DNA from: Bradyrhizobium lablabi
Lineage (GTDB): Bacteria > Pseudomonadota > Alphaproteobacteria > Rhizobiales > Xanthobacteraceae
Reading direction: 5' to 3'
Assembly (NCBI RefSeq): GCF_018129385.1
Contig: NZ_JAFCLN010000005.1
Location: 310,001 to 374,000 of the forward strand
DNA length: 64,000 nucleotides
How positions within the stretch are numbered: position 1 is the stretch's first letter; every line of letters begins with the position of its first letter. The notes below the pieces were generated by a model, which was given only the letters and a program-made list of their open reading frames with translations, made no database searches and was not told the origin of the DNA. Made by a program: the position numbers and the translations under genes. Below, in pieces: positions 26,049-34,565 of this stretch.

Positions 26049-27269
26049 ATGCCGCCTCGCACGATACGATCGGTAGCACTGACCGCGCTTGCGGTCGCCA
26101 TCTCGGCCACGGCGGCGAACGCGCAAAAGCAATACGATCCCGGCGCCAGCGATACCGAAATCAAGATCGGCAACATCATGCCCTATAGCGGCCCGGCGTC
26201 GGCCTATGGAACCATCGGCCGGGCGCAGGCCGCCTATTTCAACAAGATCAACGCCGAGGGCGGCATCAACGGGCGCAAGATCAATTTTGTGACCTATGAC
26301 GATGCTTACTCGCCGCCGAAGGCGGTCGAACAGGCGCGCAAGCTGGTGGAGAGCGACGAGGTGCTGCTGGTGTTCCAGCCGCTCGGCACGCCCTCCAATA
26401 CGGCGATCCAGAAATACATGAATGCAAAAAAGGTCCCGCAATTGTTCGTGGCGACCGGCGCGACCAAATGGGGCGATCCGCAGAATTTTCCGTGGACCAT
26501 GGGCTGGCAGCCCAACTACCAGAGCGAAGGCCGGATCTATGCGGCCTACATCCTGAAGAACTATCCGAACGGCAAGATCGCTGCGCTCTGGCAGAATGAC
26601 GATGCCGGCCGGGATCAGATGAAGGGATTGCGCGATGGCCTCGGCGACAAGGCCAATATGATCATCGCCGACAAGTCCTACGAGGTGGCCGACCCTACCA
26701 ACGACTCGCAGGTCGTGGCGCTGAAGGATTCCGGCGCCGACATCTTTGTCACCTGGGCCGCGCCGAAAGGCGCCGCGCAGGCGATCCGGAAAGTGGGCGA
26801 GCTCGGCTGGAAGCCGGTCTATTTCCTCGGCAACGTCTCGACCTCGGTTGCGACCGTGCTGAGGCCGGCGGGGCTGGAGAATTCGAAAGGCATCATCTCG
26901 ACCGCCTACATCAAGGACCCGACCGATCCCACGTGGAAGGACGATCCCGGCATCAAGGCATGGGCTGTCTTCATGGACAAGTATTATCCGGAAGGCGACA
27001 AGACCAACAACAATAACGTCTATGGTTACGCCACCGCGCAGACCATGGTGCAGGTGCTCAAGCAGTGCGGCGACAACCTCACGCGCGAGAACGTGATGAA
27101 GCAGGCCGCCTCCTTGAAGGATTTTTCCAGCGACGTGCTGTTGCCTGGCATCAAGATCAACACCAGCCCGAACGATTTCTTTCCGATCGAGCAGATGCAG
27201 CTGATGCGCTTCAACGGCGAAAGCTGGGAGCTGTTCGGCGACATCATCGCCGGCGAGGTCGGGCACTAA
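26049..27269 (+). CDS. ABC transporter substrate-binding protein, branched-chain amino-acid type (LivK/Peripla_BP_6)
   Basis: 406 aa. A signal peptide (about 1-25, cut after ANA) precedes a Peripla_BP_6 fold: TEIKIGNIMPYSGPASAYGT, INAEGGINGRKINFVTYDDAYSP, DEVLLVFQPLGTPSNTAI, ALWQNDDAGRDQ. Proteins of this type bind branched-chain amino acids, amides, urea or aromatic acids in the periplasm for Liv-type importers. No permease or ATPase genes are adjacent, so it is an orphan that must share a membrane complex encoded elsewhere. It is transcribed divergently from the carbamoyltransferase across about 250 bp. GGGAGA lies 7 bp before the ATG. Ligand not assignable. Confidence 0.92.
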   Translation: MPPRTIRSVALTALAVAISATAANAQKQYDPGASDTEIKIGNIMPYSGPASAYGTIGRAQAAYFNKINAEGGINGRKINFVTYDDAYSPPKAVEQARKLVESDEVLLVFQPLGTPSNTAIQKYMNAKKVPQLFVATGATKWGDPQNFPWTMGWQPNYQSEGRIYAAYILKNYPNGKIAALWQNDDAGRDQMKGLRDGLGDKANMIIADKSYEVADPTNDSQVVALKDSGADIFVTWAAPKGAAQAIRKVGELGWKPVYFLGNVSTSVATVLRPAGLENSKGIISTAYIKDPTDPTWKDDPGIKAWAVFMDKYYPEGDKTNNNNVYGYATAQTMVQVLKQCGDNLTRENVMKQAASLKDFSSDVLLPGIKINTSPNDFFPIEQMQLMRFNGESWELFGDIIAGEVGH

Positions 27270-27308
27270 GGTGTCCGGCCTCTGCTCATTGAACGAGGGT
27301 GCTGGCGA

Positions 27309-27755
27309 TCAGCCCGGAATGTCAGGCTCGACCAGCGCAGCGAGCTGGTTGAGCGATTGCTGCCAGCCGAGATAGCAGGACTCGACCGGAATGAGGGTCG
27401 GCACGTTTGCCTGCTCGATGTTGATTTCGGTGCCGCAGGAGACCGCCTTCAGGACCACGGTGACCTCGATCACGCCAGGCAGGTTGGGATCGTCGAACTT
27501 GTCCGTGTAGCGGATGCGCTCGTTCGGCACGATCTCCAGATATTCGCCGCCGAAGGCGTGGCCGTTGCCGGTCGAGAAGTTGGTGAAAGACATCCTGAAT
27601 GTGCCACCGACCTTGCCGTCGAATTGATGGACCTTGCAGGTGAACCCGTGCGGCGGCAGCCATTTGGCCATGGCATCCGCATCGAGGAAGGCGCGAAAGA
27701 CCTTTTCCGGCTTGGTGGCGAAGACGCGATGTAGACGAACGGTATTTCCGGGCAT
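27309..27755 (-). CDS. SRPBCC-family protein (AHSA1/ATPase-activator-like)
   Basis: 148 aa. It has the START-like helix-grip fold typical of AHSA1-type proteins: VRLHRVFATKPEKVFRAFLDADAMAKWLPPHGF at the start, then GGTFRMSFTNFSTG, GGEYLEIVPNERIRYTDKF and a C-terminal helix beginning SCYLGWQQSLNQLAALVE. Such proteins bind hydrophobic ligands or help in stress responses; function is rarely known. The ATG at 27755 is chosen because the fold begins directly after it, whereas the upstream extension of the frame has no features. It is convergent with the binding-protein gene ending at 27269. Confidence 0.87.
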   Translation of the reverse strand: MPGNTVRLHRVFATKPEKVFRAFLDADAMAKWLPPHGFTCKVHQFDGKVGGTFRMSFTNFSTGNGHAFGGEYLEIVPNERIRYTDKFDDPNLPGVIEVTVVLKAVSCGTEINIEQANVPTLIPVESCYLGWQQSLNQLAALVEPDIPG

Positions 27756-27945
27756 GATGTGGGCTCCATTGCCGAGCGACGTTTCGAGAAATGGTTGGCT
27801 CGGCTTCTGTTGCAAGGACGTCTGGCATCCCCGGTCGCCGACATCGTGGCGAACAATTTCTGCGCTTCGGAGGTAATCAGATCAGGTCAGGACCGCCCCA
27901 TTTCTACTGTGCATGGGGTTGTTTTCGCGATTTTGGATTCGGGGC

Positions 27946-29301
27946 CTAGCCGGAACTCAACCGCACGCCCGCGCGCAGGAATTTTTGCGGATCGACGGCG
28001 TCGCCATCGATGCGGGTTTCGTAGTGAAGATGAGGGCCGGTGGAGCGGCCGGTGGAGCCGACGGCGCCGATCACCTGGCCAATTTTCACGGCCTCTCCCA
28101 CCTTGACGTGGATCTCCGAGAGATGGCCGTAGCGGGTGGAGAGTCCGTTGCCATGGTCGACTTCGACCATGCGGCCATAGCCGCCCATCCAGCCCGATGA
28201 CACCACCTTGCCGTTGGCGGTGGCGCGGACGGGATCGCCGGTCGCCGCGCGGAAATCGAGGCCGGTGTGCATCGCGGGGCGGCCGAGGAAGGGGTCGCTG
28301 CGCACGCCAAAGCCCGAGGTGAATTCGACCTCGCCGATCACGGGTTTGCGGTAGGGCACCAGCGCCAGCGTGCGGTTCAGCTTTTCCACCTGCGCGCGGG
28401 TGACATTGATGCGATAGAGCTGGCGCTCGAAGGCGCCCGCATCGGGTCCGAGTTTGACCGGCACGAACGGGCCGCCGACCGGCGCGCGGGGCACGGCGGA
28501 TTCGAGCTGCGCCATGTCGAGGCCGAGATCGTTGATCACGCCGCGCATGCGGCGCACGCGCGATTCCATGCTGTCTTCCACCGAGGTCAACGCCGCCATC
28601 TGGCGCCGCTCGACCTGATCGAGCGAGGCCTGAAGCCGCACCAGCACATTGTCAAAACCCTGCACCTTGGCGAACTGGTTCGGTTGAGGCTTTGTCACCA
28701 CCGGCGTGCGCGATTCCAGCCGTGCTTCGCGATCAGGCGGCGCCACGAAGATCACGGTATCGCTGATCGGCGAGGGTTTTGGCGTGCCGGACGCCGGTGT
28801 GTCCGCAGCGGCGCCGCGGCCGGGCGCGCGGATCGAACCCGTCGCCGAAGTATCGGGAATGGCGCCGAGCGCGGTGGCGCGGGATTCCAGCGTGGTCTGC
28901 CGCTTCATGATCTGGTCGAGCTTTTGATCGAACTGCTCCTGATCGAGGAGCTGCCGGCTGGCAGTGCGATCGACGCGGGCGCGCAGCTCCGCGATGCGGT
29001 CTTCATAGGCGTATTGCATCTCGGCCTGGCGGGCGATCAGCCGCGTCAGCACGTCGTCGCGGAACGCGAAATAGGTGGCGGTTGCCGCCGACCACATGCC
29101 GAGCACCGTCACGGTGCCGACCGCGATCCAGAACACCACCGGCCCGAAGCGAACCTGCTTGCCGGCGTGCATGATGGTGTAGCCGTTCTGCATCCGGGCC
29201 GCCTGCGCGTGACTGGCGGCGCGTCGAGGGGCGGAGCGGCCGTGATCCTGCGGATGGTGGTGCGTCGAATACTCGGAATGATGACCGGAACGATGCGACA
29301 T
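27946..29301 (-). CDS. M23-family murein endopeptidase, membrane-anchored
   Basis: 451 aa. A histidine-rich cytoplasmic tail (HRSGHHSEYSTHHHPQDHG) precedes one membrane helix (about 50-72). Coiled-coil periplasmic segments (about 80-145, 215-250) flank a Pro/Ala-rich stretch. The C-terminal LytM domain has the zinc motif HTGLDF and GPHLHYET around the beta-hairpin YGRMVEVDHGNGLSTRYGHLSE, so the metal ligands are intact and it should be an active D,D-endopeptidase, unlike degenerate EnvC/NlpD activators. ATG 29301 follows GGGAG. Transcribed toward the SRPBCC gene; upstream lies the peroxiredoxin gene, same strand, 177 bp away. Confidence 0.93.
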   Translation of the reverse strand: MSHRSGHHSEYSTHHHPQDHGRSAPRRAASHAQAARMQNGYTIMHAGKQVRFGPVVFWIAVGTVTVLGMWSAATATYFAFRDDVLTRLIARQAEMQYAYEDRIAELRARVDRTASRQLLDQEQFDQKLDQIMKRQTTLESRATALGAIPDTSATGSIRAPGRGAAADTPASGTPKPSPISDTVIFVAPPDREARLESRTPVVTKPQPNQFAKVQGFDNVLVRLQASLDQVERRQMAALTSVEDSMESRVRRMRGVINDLGLDMAQLESAVPRAPVGGPFVPVKLGPDAGAFERQLYRINVTRAQVEKLNRTLALVPYRKPVIGEVEFTSGFGVRSDPFLGRPAMHTGLDFRAATGDPVRATANGKVVSSGWMGGYGRMVEVDHGNGLSTRYGHLSEIHVKVGEAVKIGQVIGAVGSTGRSTGPHLHYETRIDGDAVDPQKFLRAGVRLSSG

Positions 29302-29478
29302 CGGCACTCCCGCACGCCGGTCGGAGAAAATCCGTACGGCTAAAATGGCGGGACCGATTTGACCCGGTCATGGTTAATTTTCAGGAAATGGGAACCAGAC
29401 AGGCTTGCCGAGGACGAGGGCGTTCAAGCCCTTATCCGTTGGGCACGCTGCTTCTGGCAGTCGAGCGCGACTGCGCCG

Positions 29479-30147
29479 CTAGAGGGCGCGGGCCGCTTCC
29501 AGCACCTGATCGGCATGGCCGTCGACCCGGACATTGCGCCAGATCCTGGCGACGCGTCCGTCCTGTCCGATCAGAACCGTAGTCCTGATAATTCCAAGGA
29601 ACGTCCGGCCATACAGAGACTTTTCGCCCCAGGCGCCGTAGGCCTCGAGCATCTCATGCTGCTCGTCCGAAATCAGGGGAATCGCGAGCTGGTGTTTGCT
29701 GCGGAACGCGTCCTGGGCTTTTACGGTATCGGCCGAGACACCCAGCACTGCCGTTCCGGCATCCTCGAACGCGCTTCTGAGCCGGGTGAAGTCGATCGCC
29801 TCCCGCGTGCAGCCGGGCGTGTCTGCTCGCGGGTAGAAGAACAGGACCAGCTTCTTCCCCGCATAATCCGCCAATGAGACGGTGTCGCCGCCGTCGCGCG
29901 GCAGGCGGAACGCCGGCGCCTTGGCCCCTTCGGCCAATCCCGGCGCGGCGGAGCCTGCGGATTTTAACGGTTTCGACGCCGCCTTCTGCGATGCTTTGGG
30001 ACGGGATTTTTCGGGAGAGGCGGCGGCTTTCTTGCCTGTTTTCGCGGCGGACGCCTTTTTCGTTGAAGGTGAGCGAACACTCGCCTTCTTCGATGCAGCG
30101 GCCCTGGCCGATGTCTTGGGGGAATTCTTGCGCGTTTTCTTGGACAT
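29479..30147 (-). CDS. BCP/PrxQ-type peroxiredoxin with histone H1-like N-terminal tail
   Basis: 222 aa. The first ~65 residues are a Lys/Ala/Ser-rich tail (KKASVRSPSTKKASAAKTGK) resembling histone H1 C-termini or AlgP, probably disordered and DNA- or RNA-binding. A peroxiredoxin domain follows: AFRLPRDGGDTVSLADYAGK, LVLFFYPRADTPGCTREAID with peroxidatic Cys C113, and R in GRTFLGIIRTT. The resolving cysteine normally five residues later is isoleucine, and C113 is the only cysteine in the protein, so it works as a 1-Cys enzyme needing an external thiol. ATG 30147 has AAGGAAGG upstream. Reduces H2O2 or organic peroxides. Confidence 0.9.
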   Translation of the reverse strand: MSKKTRKNSPKTSARAAASKKASVRSPSTKKASAAKTGKKAAASPEKSRPKASQKAASKPLKSAGSAAPGLAEGAKAPAFRLPRDGGDTVSLADYAGKKLVLFFYPRADTPGCTREAIDFTRLRSAFEDAGTAVLGVSADTVKAQDAFRSKHQLAIPLISDEQHEMLEAYGAWGEKSLYGRTFLGIIRTTVLIGQDGRVARIWRNVRVDGHADQVLEAARAL

Positions 30148-30438
30148 ACGCCTTCCTTTCGTCGCTTTCGGCGGGTCAACCAATGGGGTATTGCGAGTCA
30201 TGTCCGAGGCTTGCGGATTCGCGTCCGATGCTGGGCAAATCTGATGACCTCGGGGTATGGTTACAACGAATTCGACGCATCACCCGTCCGCTCGCTGAAG
30301 GGTTCGTTGGGACCGGCAACGAGTAACAGTATTAATCGAGGATTGGCAGCGATGCCGGCACAGGGGCGCTCGATCAGAATCGACGGGTGCCCCAATGGCG
30401 GCAACACATCTGGTGATCAGCGCCAGTACCGAGAGGCA

Positions 30439-33400
30439 ATGGCAAGCAATACGTCGCCCCAAGGATCGATTCAGGGATCGCCTCAAGGATCGGCTCGCGC
30501 ACCGACACGCGGACCGGTTCAAGGATTCCATCAAGGGGCAGGTCCGCAAGGGGCAGGTCCGCAGCCGGGCCGGCGTGCCGACGCTCATCATACGCAGTGG
30601 GATGAAGGCGGCTGGGATCAGGAACATGACGAAGCCGCAGGTCATGCCGCGCGACGGCTGCTATCCAAGCGCGACCTTGGCGTTCATCGCACCTTCGATC
30701 GCTTCGGTGCGTTCAGTCGCTGGCTGACCGGCGAACGCTGGATCCGCCGGGTGGCGGTGGCGATCGTCGCGCTGGTGGTGATTTTTGGCGGCTGCTTCTT
30801 CGGATTGTGGTGGCGGCTCGGCGCCGGGCCGATCAACCTCGACATGGCAACGCCCTGGCTGGCGTCGGCCATCGAGGAGAATATCGGCCACGGCAATACG
30901 GTAGAGATCGGCGGCACCCAGATCGAGCGCGCCGGCCGCATCCGCATCGCCGTGCGCATCCGCGACATCATCGTGCGCGATCGCGAACGCGCCGTGGTAG
31001 CGAGCGCGCCGAAAGCGGAAGTGAAATTGTCCGGCATGGCGCTGCTGATGGGGCGGCTGCGCGCCGAAAGCATCAATCTCGTCGATGCCGAGCTTGCGAT
31101 CCGCATCACGCCGGACGGCCAGGTCACGGTGTCCACCGGCGATACCGCAAAACCGCTGGCGACCGGCGTCGCCTCCAAGAGGGACGCCGGAATCCCCGCG
31201 ACCTTCCCGCGCCAGATTCCGGTGACGCCGCCGACGGCTGTTTCGCCCGCGCCGGCAACGGTGCCCGACAACACGCAGAACGGTCTGCTCGCGAGCCTCG
31301 ATTGGCTCGACAGTTTGAGCCTCAGCGGCCTCGACGGCCAGAACCTCAACGAAATCGGCTTGAAGAACGGCAATCTGATTGTCGACGATCAGCAACGCGG
31401 CAACAAATGGTCGTTCGACAATATCAGCCTCAGCCTGCGCCGGCCGAGCAGCGGCGGCGTCGCGCTCAACCTCGGCGAAGAAGGCAAGCGCCCGTGGTCG
31501 CTGCGCGTGCTGGTCGGCGCACCGTCGAATGGCGTGCGCTCGGTCGATATCCGCGCCGACAAGGTGCCGACCGCAAACATCTTCCTCGCGATGCGGGTGA
31601 AGGATCTCACCTACAGCGCCGACCTGCCGCTGTCTGGCGAACTGAAGGGCGAGCTCGGCCGCGACGGCCTGCCGACTTACTTCCGCGGCAAGATTTTGGC
31701 CGGCGCGGGCCACATCATCGACAGCGATACGCCCGACTATCCGATGGCGATCGACTCGGCGGAGGTGAATGTCGAATGGGATTCCGGACGGCGCGTGCTG
31801 GTCGCCCCGTTCAAGATCACCTCCGGCGCCAATCGCGTCACGCTGCTCGCCCACCTCGAGCCGCCCAACGGCAACGTCACCGACTGGCAGGCCGGTCTTT
31901 CCGGCGGCACCATCGTGCTGCCCGGTACGGAAGGCGAGCAGCCGCTGATCTTCAATCGCATTGCGATCGGTTTCCGCTTCGATACCGACCGCAAGCGCGT
32001 GCTGCTGACGCAGGCCGATATCAGCAATGGCGAGATCAGCGTCGCCGGTACCGGCGTGGTCGATTATTCCGGCGAGCCGCGGCTGCAACTCGGTTTTGCG
32101 GGAACGCCGATGTCGGCTTCCGCCCTCAAGCGGGTGTGGCCGATCCTGATCGTGCCTGAACTGCGCGAGTGGGTGATCGAGCGGATCGAGAAGGGTTCGC
32201 TCCAGCGCATCGACATCGCCGTCAATTCGCCGGTCAAGAACCTGTCGCGCAAGGGTCCGCCGATTCCGGACGACGGGCTTGCGGTCAACATCGTCGCGTC
32301 AGGCGTGACGGTGCGGCCGGTCGACCAGATGCCCCCGGTGCGCGATGCCGACCTGAAGGCGAAGGTGACCGGGCGCACGGCGCTGGTGACGATCGCGCAG
32401 GGCGCTGCCGACACGCCGGCGGGGCGCAAGCTCGCGTTCTCCGACTTCTCCTTCGAGGTGCCGGATCTGGCGCCAAAGCCCTCGCCCGCGAAAGTCCGCT
32501 TCCGCGTCGACGGCAGCGTTCCGGCCGCGGCCGAAATTCTCTCCTCCGACCGCCTGAGCGATCTGTCCGGCACGCTGGTCGATCCAAATGCCAGCAAGGG
32601 CAATTTTTCGGCCGTGATCACCATGGGCCTGCCGGTCAAGAACGCGCTGACCAAGGCTGATACGACCTACACGGCGGTCGCCGATCTCAGCGGATTTGCC
32701 GCCGACAAGCTGGTGATGAACCAGAAGCTGGAGGCGAGCACGCTCAAGGTGATCGCCAACAATTCCGGCTATCAGGTCAGGGGCGACGTCAAGATCAACG
32801 GGCAGCAGGCCCTGCTTGAATACCGCAAGCCGGCCGAGGGCGATGCCGACGTCAAGCTGGCGGCCACGCTGGACGACAGCAGCAGGGCGCGGCTCGGCAT
32901 CGATCTCGGTCCCGCGATTACCGGCCAGCTTCCGATCAAGCTGATCGGCAAGATCGGCGAACATGACAGCCGCCTCGGCATCGAGGCCGATCTCACCCAG
33001 TTGAAGCTCGACAACATCCTGCCGGGCTGGGTGAAGACACAGGGCAAGGCAGGCAAGGCCACCTTCAACGTGGTGCAGAAGCCGCAATCGATCCGCTTCG
33101 AGGATATCGTGGTCGAAGGCGGCGGCGTCTCGATCAAGGGATCGCTGGAGGTCGACCAGAACGGCGATCTCCTGAATGCCAATTTCCCGGTCTATTCGCC
33201 GACCGAAGGCGACAAGACCACGCTGCGCGCCGAGCGCGCCCAGGACGGCACGATCAAGGTGACCATGCGTGGCGACGTATTCGACGGCCGCGGTTTCCTC
33301 AAATCGGCGATCTCGGGCAAGGACGATCCCAAGAGCAAGACCAAGGGTATGGATCTTGATGTCGATCTCAAGCTCGGCGCAGTACAGGGATTCAACGGCG

Positions 33401-34140
33401 AGGCGCTGCGCAGCGTCGATGGAAAATTCTCGCGGCGCAATGGCGCCTTCAGGGCGTTTTCGCTGTCCGGCAAGATTGGACGCGACACGCCGCTCACCGC
33501 CGATCTGCGCGGCCGCACGCAGGCGCAGCCGCGCGAGCTGATCGTCCTCCAGACCAACGACGCCGGCGCGTTTTTCCGCTTCACCGATATGTACTCCAAG
33601 GTCGTCGGCGGCCAGCTCGCACTCGCCCTGGAGCCGCCGACGGTCGAGCCGAGCGCCAGGGAAGGCCTGATCAACGTCCGCGAGTTCTCCATCAAGGGTG
33701 AGGCTGCGCTCGACCGTGTGGCTGCTGGCGGCGCGCCCGGTACTCAGAGCGGCGTATCCTTTTCAGCATTGCGTGCGGAATTCACCCGGCAAAGCGGACA
33801 GCTCTCGATCCGCGATGGCGTGGTGAAAGGGCCGATGATCGGTGCGACCATCGAAGGCAGCATCGATACCGTCGCCAACCAGGTTCGCATGAGCGGCACC
33901 TTCATTCCGATGTACGGGCTGAACAACATGTTCGGCCAGATCCCGGTCCTTGGCCTCGTCCTCGGCGCCGGCAGCAATGAAGGCCTGATCGGCGTGACCT
34001 ATGAAGTGGTCGGCACGCCGGGTCAGCCGGTGCTGCGCGTTAATCCGATCTCGGCGATGTTTCCGGGCGTGACGCGAAAGATCATGGAATTCAACACCGG
34101 CAAGCAGAACAACCAGGCCGAATTTCCGCCGAACAATTGA
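30439..34140 (+). CDS. Very large AsmA-like / DUF3971 envelope protein (TamB/YhdP class)
   Basis: About 1233 aa. A cytoplasmic N-terminus begins with short Gln-Gly repeats (PQGSIQGSPQGSARAPTRGP). One membrane helix follows (RRVAVAIVALVVIFGGCFFGLWW, in short segments), then about 1000 residues of periplasmic beta-rich sequence with the DUF3971-type core and a C-terminal AsmA_2-like region (RMSGTFIPMYGLNNMFGQIPVLG, EGLIGVTYEVVGTPG). Proteins of this class form grooves that carry phospholipids to the outer membrane; that role is inferred here. The start is uncertain: ATGs at 30244 and 30352 are in frame, but coding bias is weak before 30439. The small secreted gene follows 11 bp later. Confidence 0.88.
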   Translation: MASNTSPQGSIQGSPQGSARAPTRGPVQGFHQGAGPQGAGPQPGRRADAHHTQWDEGGWDQEHDEAAGHAARRLLSKRDLGVHRTFDRFGAFSRWLTGERWIRRVAVAIVALVVIFGGCFFGLWWRLGAGPINLDMATPWLASAIEENIGHGNTVEIGGTQIERAGRIRIAVRIRDIIVRDRERAVVASAPKAEVKLSGMALLMGRLRAESINLVDAELAIRITPDGQVTVSTGDTAKPLATGVASKRDAGIPATFPRQIPVTPPTAVSPAPATVPDNTQNGLLASLDWLDSLSLSGLDGQNLNEIGLKNGNLIVDDQQRGNKWSFDNISLSLRRPSSGGVALNLGEEGKRPWSLRVLVGAPSNGVRSVDIRADKVPTANIFLAMRVKDLTYSADLPLSGELKGELGRDGLPTYFRGKILAGAGHIIDSDTPDYPMAIDSAEVNVEWDSGRRVLVAPFKITSGANRVTLLAHLEPPNGNVTDWQAGLSGGTIVLPGTEGEQPLIFNRIAIGFRFDTDRKRVLLTQADISNGEISVAGTGVVDYSGEPRLQLGFAGTPMSASALKRVWPILIVPELREWVIERIEKGSLQRIDIAVNSPVKNLSRKGPPIPDDGLAVNIVASGVTVRPVDQMPPVRDADLKAKVTGRTALVTIAQGAADTPAGRKLAFSDFSFEVPDLAPKPSPAKVRFRVDGSVPAAAEILSSDRLSDLSGTLVDPNASKGNFSAVITMGLPVKNALTKADTTYTAVADLSGFAADKLVMNQKLEASTLKVIANNSGYQVRGDVKINGQQALLEYRKPAEGDADVKLAATLDDSSRARLGIDLGPAITGQLPIKLIGKIGEHDSRLGIEADLTQLKLDNILPGWVKTQGKAGKATFNVVQKPQSIRFEDIVVEGGGVSIKGSLEVDQNGDLLNANFPVYSPTEGDKTTLRAERAQDGTIKVTMRGDVFDGRGFLKSAISGKDDPKSKTKGMDLDVDLKLGAVQGFNGEALRSVDGKFSRRNGAFRAFSLSGKIGRDTPLTADLRGRTQAQPRELIVLQTNDAGAFFRFTDMYSKVVGGQLALALEPPTVEPSAREGLINVREFSIKGEAALDRVAAGGAPGTQSGVSFSALRAEFTRQSGQLSIRDGVVKGPMIGATIEGSIDTVANQVRMSGTFIPMYGLNNMFGQIPVLGLVLGAGSNEGLIGVTYEVVGTPGQPVLRVNPISAMFPGVTRKIMEFNTGKQNNQAEFPPNN

Positions 34141-34151
34141 GCGTTCCGGAC

Positions 34152-34565
34152 ATGTGCAGGACTGGATTGAGCATCGCGGCGCTTCTGGCTCTCGCGCTGC
34201 CTACGTCTGCGCACGCGGCCGAGCCCTACGAGGGCGCCTGGGTGACGTCGCCAAAGCATTGTAGCGACAAGGCGGATGGTCCGAACAGCCTCACCGTCAT
34301 CGACCTCAAGGTTGATCTCAACGGCAAGCCGATGCCGATGGTCGAGCAGTACGAACATCACTGCGTCATCGACAGCAAGTCGACTTCCGCAAGCGACACG
34401 ACGCTGAAAGCGACCTGCTACGAGTTCTGGGACGACTACAAGAAGAAGGTCAACGGCACGAAAGAGACGATCAAGCTGTCGGTCGTCTCGAAAGACCAGC
34501 TCAAGATCAACGGCAAGCAGTATCGGCGTTGCCCGGAGAAGGCAGCGAAATCCACAAAGCGCTAA
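34152..34565 (+). CDS. Small secreted protein with four cysteines, unknown function
   Basis: 137 aa. A signal peptide (MCRTGLSIAALLALALPTSAHA) gives a mature chain of about 115 residues that starts AEPYEGAWVTSPKHC. It has four cysteines (SPKHCSD, EHHCVID, KATCYEF, YRRCPEK) placed as if to form two disulfides, and a basic Lys-rich end. I do not recognise a family. It follows the AsmA-like gene by 11 bp and is likely in its operon, so an envelope role is plausible. Its TAA stop overlaps the stop of the convergent MFS gene by 3 bases. Confidence 0.75.
   Translation: MCRTGLSIAALLALALPTSAHAAEPYEGAWVTSPKHCSDKADGPNSLTVIDLKVDLNGKPMPMVEQYEHHCVIDSKSTSASDTTLKATCYEFWDDYKKKVNGTKETIKLSVVSKDQLKINGKQYRRCPEKAAKSTKR

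Noticed and set aside
25905..27266. 453-codon frame opposite the branched-chain binding protein
   Set aside because: Antisense to a clear Peripla_BP_6 gene and spans its promoter; composition is typical of reverse reading of GC-rich DNA.
27896..27918. CCCCAT/ATGGGG hairpin followed by TTGTTTT as a terminator
   Set aside because: It is on the plus strand with no rightward gene ending there (both neighbours are leftward), has a loop of 11 nt and only 6-bp arms.
30661..32088. 475-codon open frame opposite the AsmA-like gene
   Set aside because: Antisense shadow: the plus strand carries the beta-rich AsmA-type protein with coherent GC3 bias; the minus translation has no recognisable motif.
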